A model generated the notes under the pieces. That model ran no database searches. It worked only from the letters and a program-made list of their open reading frames with translations, and had not been told where the DNA came from. From contig JAEDJB010000103.1 of assembly GCA_016296565.1 (NCBI GenBank), positions 1-6,759 on the forward strand: a DNA stretch of 6,759 nt, written 5' to 3'. A program made the position numbers and the translations under genes. Positions 5,426 through 6,759 of the stretch are shown in pieces (the first letter of the stretch is position 1; every line of letters begins with the position of its first letter). The DNA is from Oscillospiraceae bacterium (GTDB lineage Bacteria > Bacillota > Clostridia > Oscillospirales > Oscillospiraceae).

Positions 5426-6190
5426 ATGCTCTTCGACACCCACGCCCACTACTATTCCTCCGCCTTTGATGAGGACCGGGACCAGGTCCTCTCCTCCCTG
5501 CCCGGGGAGGGGGTGGGGCTGGTGCTCTGCCCTGGCAACGATCTGGCCACCTCCCGGGAGAGCATCCGGCTGGCGGAACAATACCCCTATGTGTATGCCG
5601 CCGCCGGAGTTCACCCGGAGGACGCTCTGGGCCTGCCCGATGACTGGCTGGCCCAGGTGGAGGCCATGGCCGCCCACCCCAGGGTGAAGGCCATCGGGGA
5701 GATCGGCCTGGACTACTACTGGAAGGAGGTCCCCCACGACCTGCAGAAGGAGGTCTTCCGGGCCCAGCTGGCCCTGGCGGAGAAGCTGAACCTGCCGGTG
5801 ATCGTCCACGACCGGGAGGCCCACGGGGACAGCCTGGCCATTGTGAAGGAATTCCCCAACGTCCGGGGGGTGTTCCACTGCTACTCCGGCAGCGCAGAGG
5901 ACGCCAAAACCCTCATTAAGCTGGGGTGGTACCTGTCCTTCACCGGCACCATCACCTTCAAAAACGCCCGGAAGGCCCCGGAGGTCATCGCGGCGGTGCC
6001 CATGGACCGGATCATGGTGGAGACCGACTCCCCCTACATGGCCCCCACCCCTTTCCGGGGGAAGCGGTGCGACTCCCGGTATGTCTACCGGATGGCGGAG
6101 ACCATCGGGGAGATCAAGGGTCTCAGCCGGGAGGAAGTGGAGCAAATCACCACGGAAAACGGAAAACGTCTGTTTGGAATCGAGGAATAA
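5426..6190 (+). CDS. TatD family metal-dependent hydrolase
   Basis: A cytoplasmic (beta/alpha)8 metallohydrolase of the TatD DNase family. Relatives act as 3'-5' exonucleases on DNA/RNA or as D-aminoacyl-tRNA-deacylase-like enzymes; the substrate here is not known. The 254-aa length is typical. All metal-site residues are present: H6 and H8 in DTHAH, E92 in GEIGLDYYW, H128 in VIVHDREA, H151 in FHCYSGS and D201 in VETDSPYMAPTP. The C-terminal ITTENGKRLFGI is also standard. The start has an ideal AAGGAGG. It sits 3 nt after the DUF1836 stop and 3 nt before the radical SAM gene, so the three form one operon. In Firmicutes this order is common, and the radical SAM family is named for its link to tatD. 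Confidence 0.95.
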   Translation: MLFDTHAHYYSSAFDEDRDQVLSSLPGEGVGLVLCPGNDLATSRESIRLAEQYPYVYAAAGVHPEDALGLPDDWLAQVEAMAAHPRVKAIGEIGLDYYWKEVPHDLQKEVFRAQLALAEKLNLPVIVHDREAHGDSLAIVKEFPNVRGVFHCYSGSAEDAKTLIKLGWYLSFTGTITFKNARKAPEVIAAVPMDRIMVETDSPYMAPTPFRGKRCDSRYVYRMAETIGEIKGLSREEVEQITTENGKRLFGIEE

Positions 6191-6193
6191 GCC

Positions 6194-6759
6194 ATGGATA
6201 TCATCACCTATGATTACTTCGGCAGCCTGTATATCAACATGACCAACCGGTGCGACTGCCACTGCGTCTTCTGCATCCGGGACCAGGACGCCTCTGCCCT
6301 GGGGGAGCTGTGGCTGGAGAAGGAGCCCACCCGGGAGCAGGTGCTGGAGGAGATTCTGTCCCAGGATCTGAGTCAGTACGCCGAGATCGTCTTCTGCGGC
6401 TACGGGGAGCCCACCTGCCGGGCGGACGACATGTTCTGGATCTGCGACCAGCTCCGGGCGGCGGGGCGGGAGGATCTGCCCCCCATCCGGCTGAACACCA
6501 ACGGCCACGGAAGCCTCATCAACCACCGGGACATCGCCCCGGAGATGCAGGGGCGGCTGGACGCGGTGTCCGTGTCCCTGAACGGGTCCAATGAGGAAGA
6601 GTACCTCCGCCTCACCCGCCCCGGGGCGGGGGGAAAGGCCTGGGAGGCCATGCTGGACTTCGTCCGCCAGGCGGCAAAGTATGTGCCCCGGGTGATGGTC
6701 AGCATTGTGGACTATGATAAGAGCCCCCAGGAGATCGAGGCCTGCCGCCAGCTGGCGGA
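6194..6759 (+). CDS. TatD-associated radical SAM protein (partial, runs off right edge)
   Basis: The N-terminal 188 residues of a radical SAM enzyme; the C-terminus lies beyond the window. The SAM cluster motif C20-x3-C24-x2-C27 lies in LYINMTNRCDCHCVFCIRD, with an extra cysteine at 22 as in this family. FCGYGEPT (67-74) is the glycine-rich SAM-binding motif, followed by IRLNTNGHGSLI (98-109) and DAVSVSLNGSNEEEYLRLTRP. These match the TatD family-associated radical SAM group, for which no reaction or substrate is established. The ATG at 6194 has GAGGAA (6182-6187) 6 nt upstream, inside the end of tatD. No stop codon is met in this frame up to 6759. The family call is from memory of sequence blocks and neighbourhood. 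Confidence 0.92.
   Translation, partial: MDIITYDYFGSLYINMTNRCDCHCVFCIRDQDASALGELWLEKEPTREQVLEEILSQDLSQYAEIVFCGYGEPTCRADDMFWICDQLRAAGREDLPPIRLNTNGHGSLINHRDIAPEMQGRLDAVSVSLNGSNEEEYLRLTRPGAGGKAWEAMLDFVRQAAKYVPRVMVSIVDYDKSPQEIEACRQLA

Noticed and set aside
4715..6526. 603-codon open frame on the minus strand across DUF1836, tatD and the radical SAM gene
   Set aside because: It spans three well-identified genes on the other strand and reads as G/V/L/H/Q-rich shadow sequence; no ribosome site or domain.

Overview
The window looks like chromosomal DNA from a GC-rich Clostridia-type Firmicute. A gut Oscillospiraceae/Ruminococcaceae-like genome is my best guess. The reasons are the BirA-type biotin operator, the strong AGGAGG ribosome sites, the DUF1836 / TatD / TatD-associated radical SAM gene order, and the style of the protein sequences. 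The assignment is by inference, because no marker gene settles it.

Left part (1-1800, minus strand): a biotin operon, bioY-bioB. It reads leftwards from a strong promoter (TTGACA, 17 bp, TATGAT) and ends in a hairpin/T-tract terminator at 71-117. A near-perfect BirA operator (1763-1794) covers the -35 box. BioY is the biotin uptake S-component and BioB converts dethiobiotin to biotin. BioB lacks one classical auxiliary-cluster cysteine.

Middle (1800-2945, plus strand): a divergent promoter (TTTACA, 17 bp, TATAAT) drives a beta-carbonic anhydrase. Its stop codon overlaps the start of a RAYT/Y1 (HUH) transposase-like gene by one base (TGATG). The RAYT gene carries two copies of a 22-bp REP-like palindrome in opposite orientation inside its own reading frame, each with a GTAG foot. 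This is the most unusual feature of the window. A bidirectional terminator (2905-2944) follows.

Centre right (2960-4560, minus strand): a MATE-family multidrug/metabolite exporter, converging on the carbonic anhydrase-RAYT unit. Upstream of it are a tRNA-Phe(GAA) gene with its own strong promoter and a cUUCGg-loop terminator.

Right part (4684-6759, plus strand): an extended -10 promoter drives a tight operon of a DUF1836 (MerR-like HTH) protein, a TatD-family metal-dependent hydrolase and a TatD-associated radical SAM protein that runs off the right edge.

Functional links: the divergent biotin and carbonic anhydrase genes supply the cofactor and the bicarbonate substrate of biotin-dependent carboxylases. 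The right operon is a recurring housekeeping-type cluster whose radical SAM member has no known substrate.
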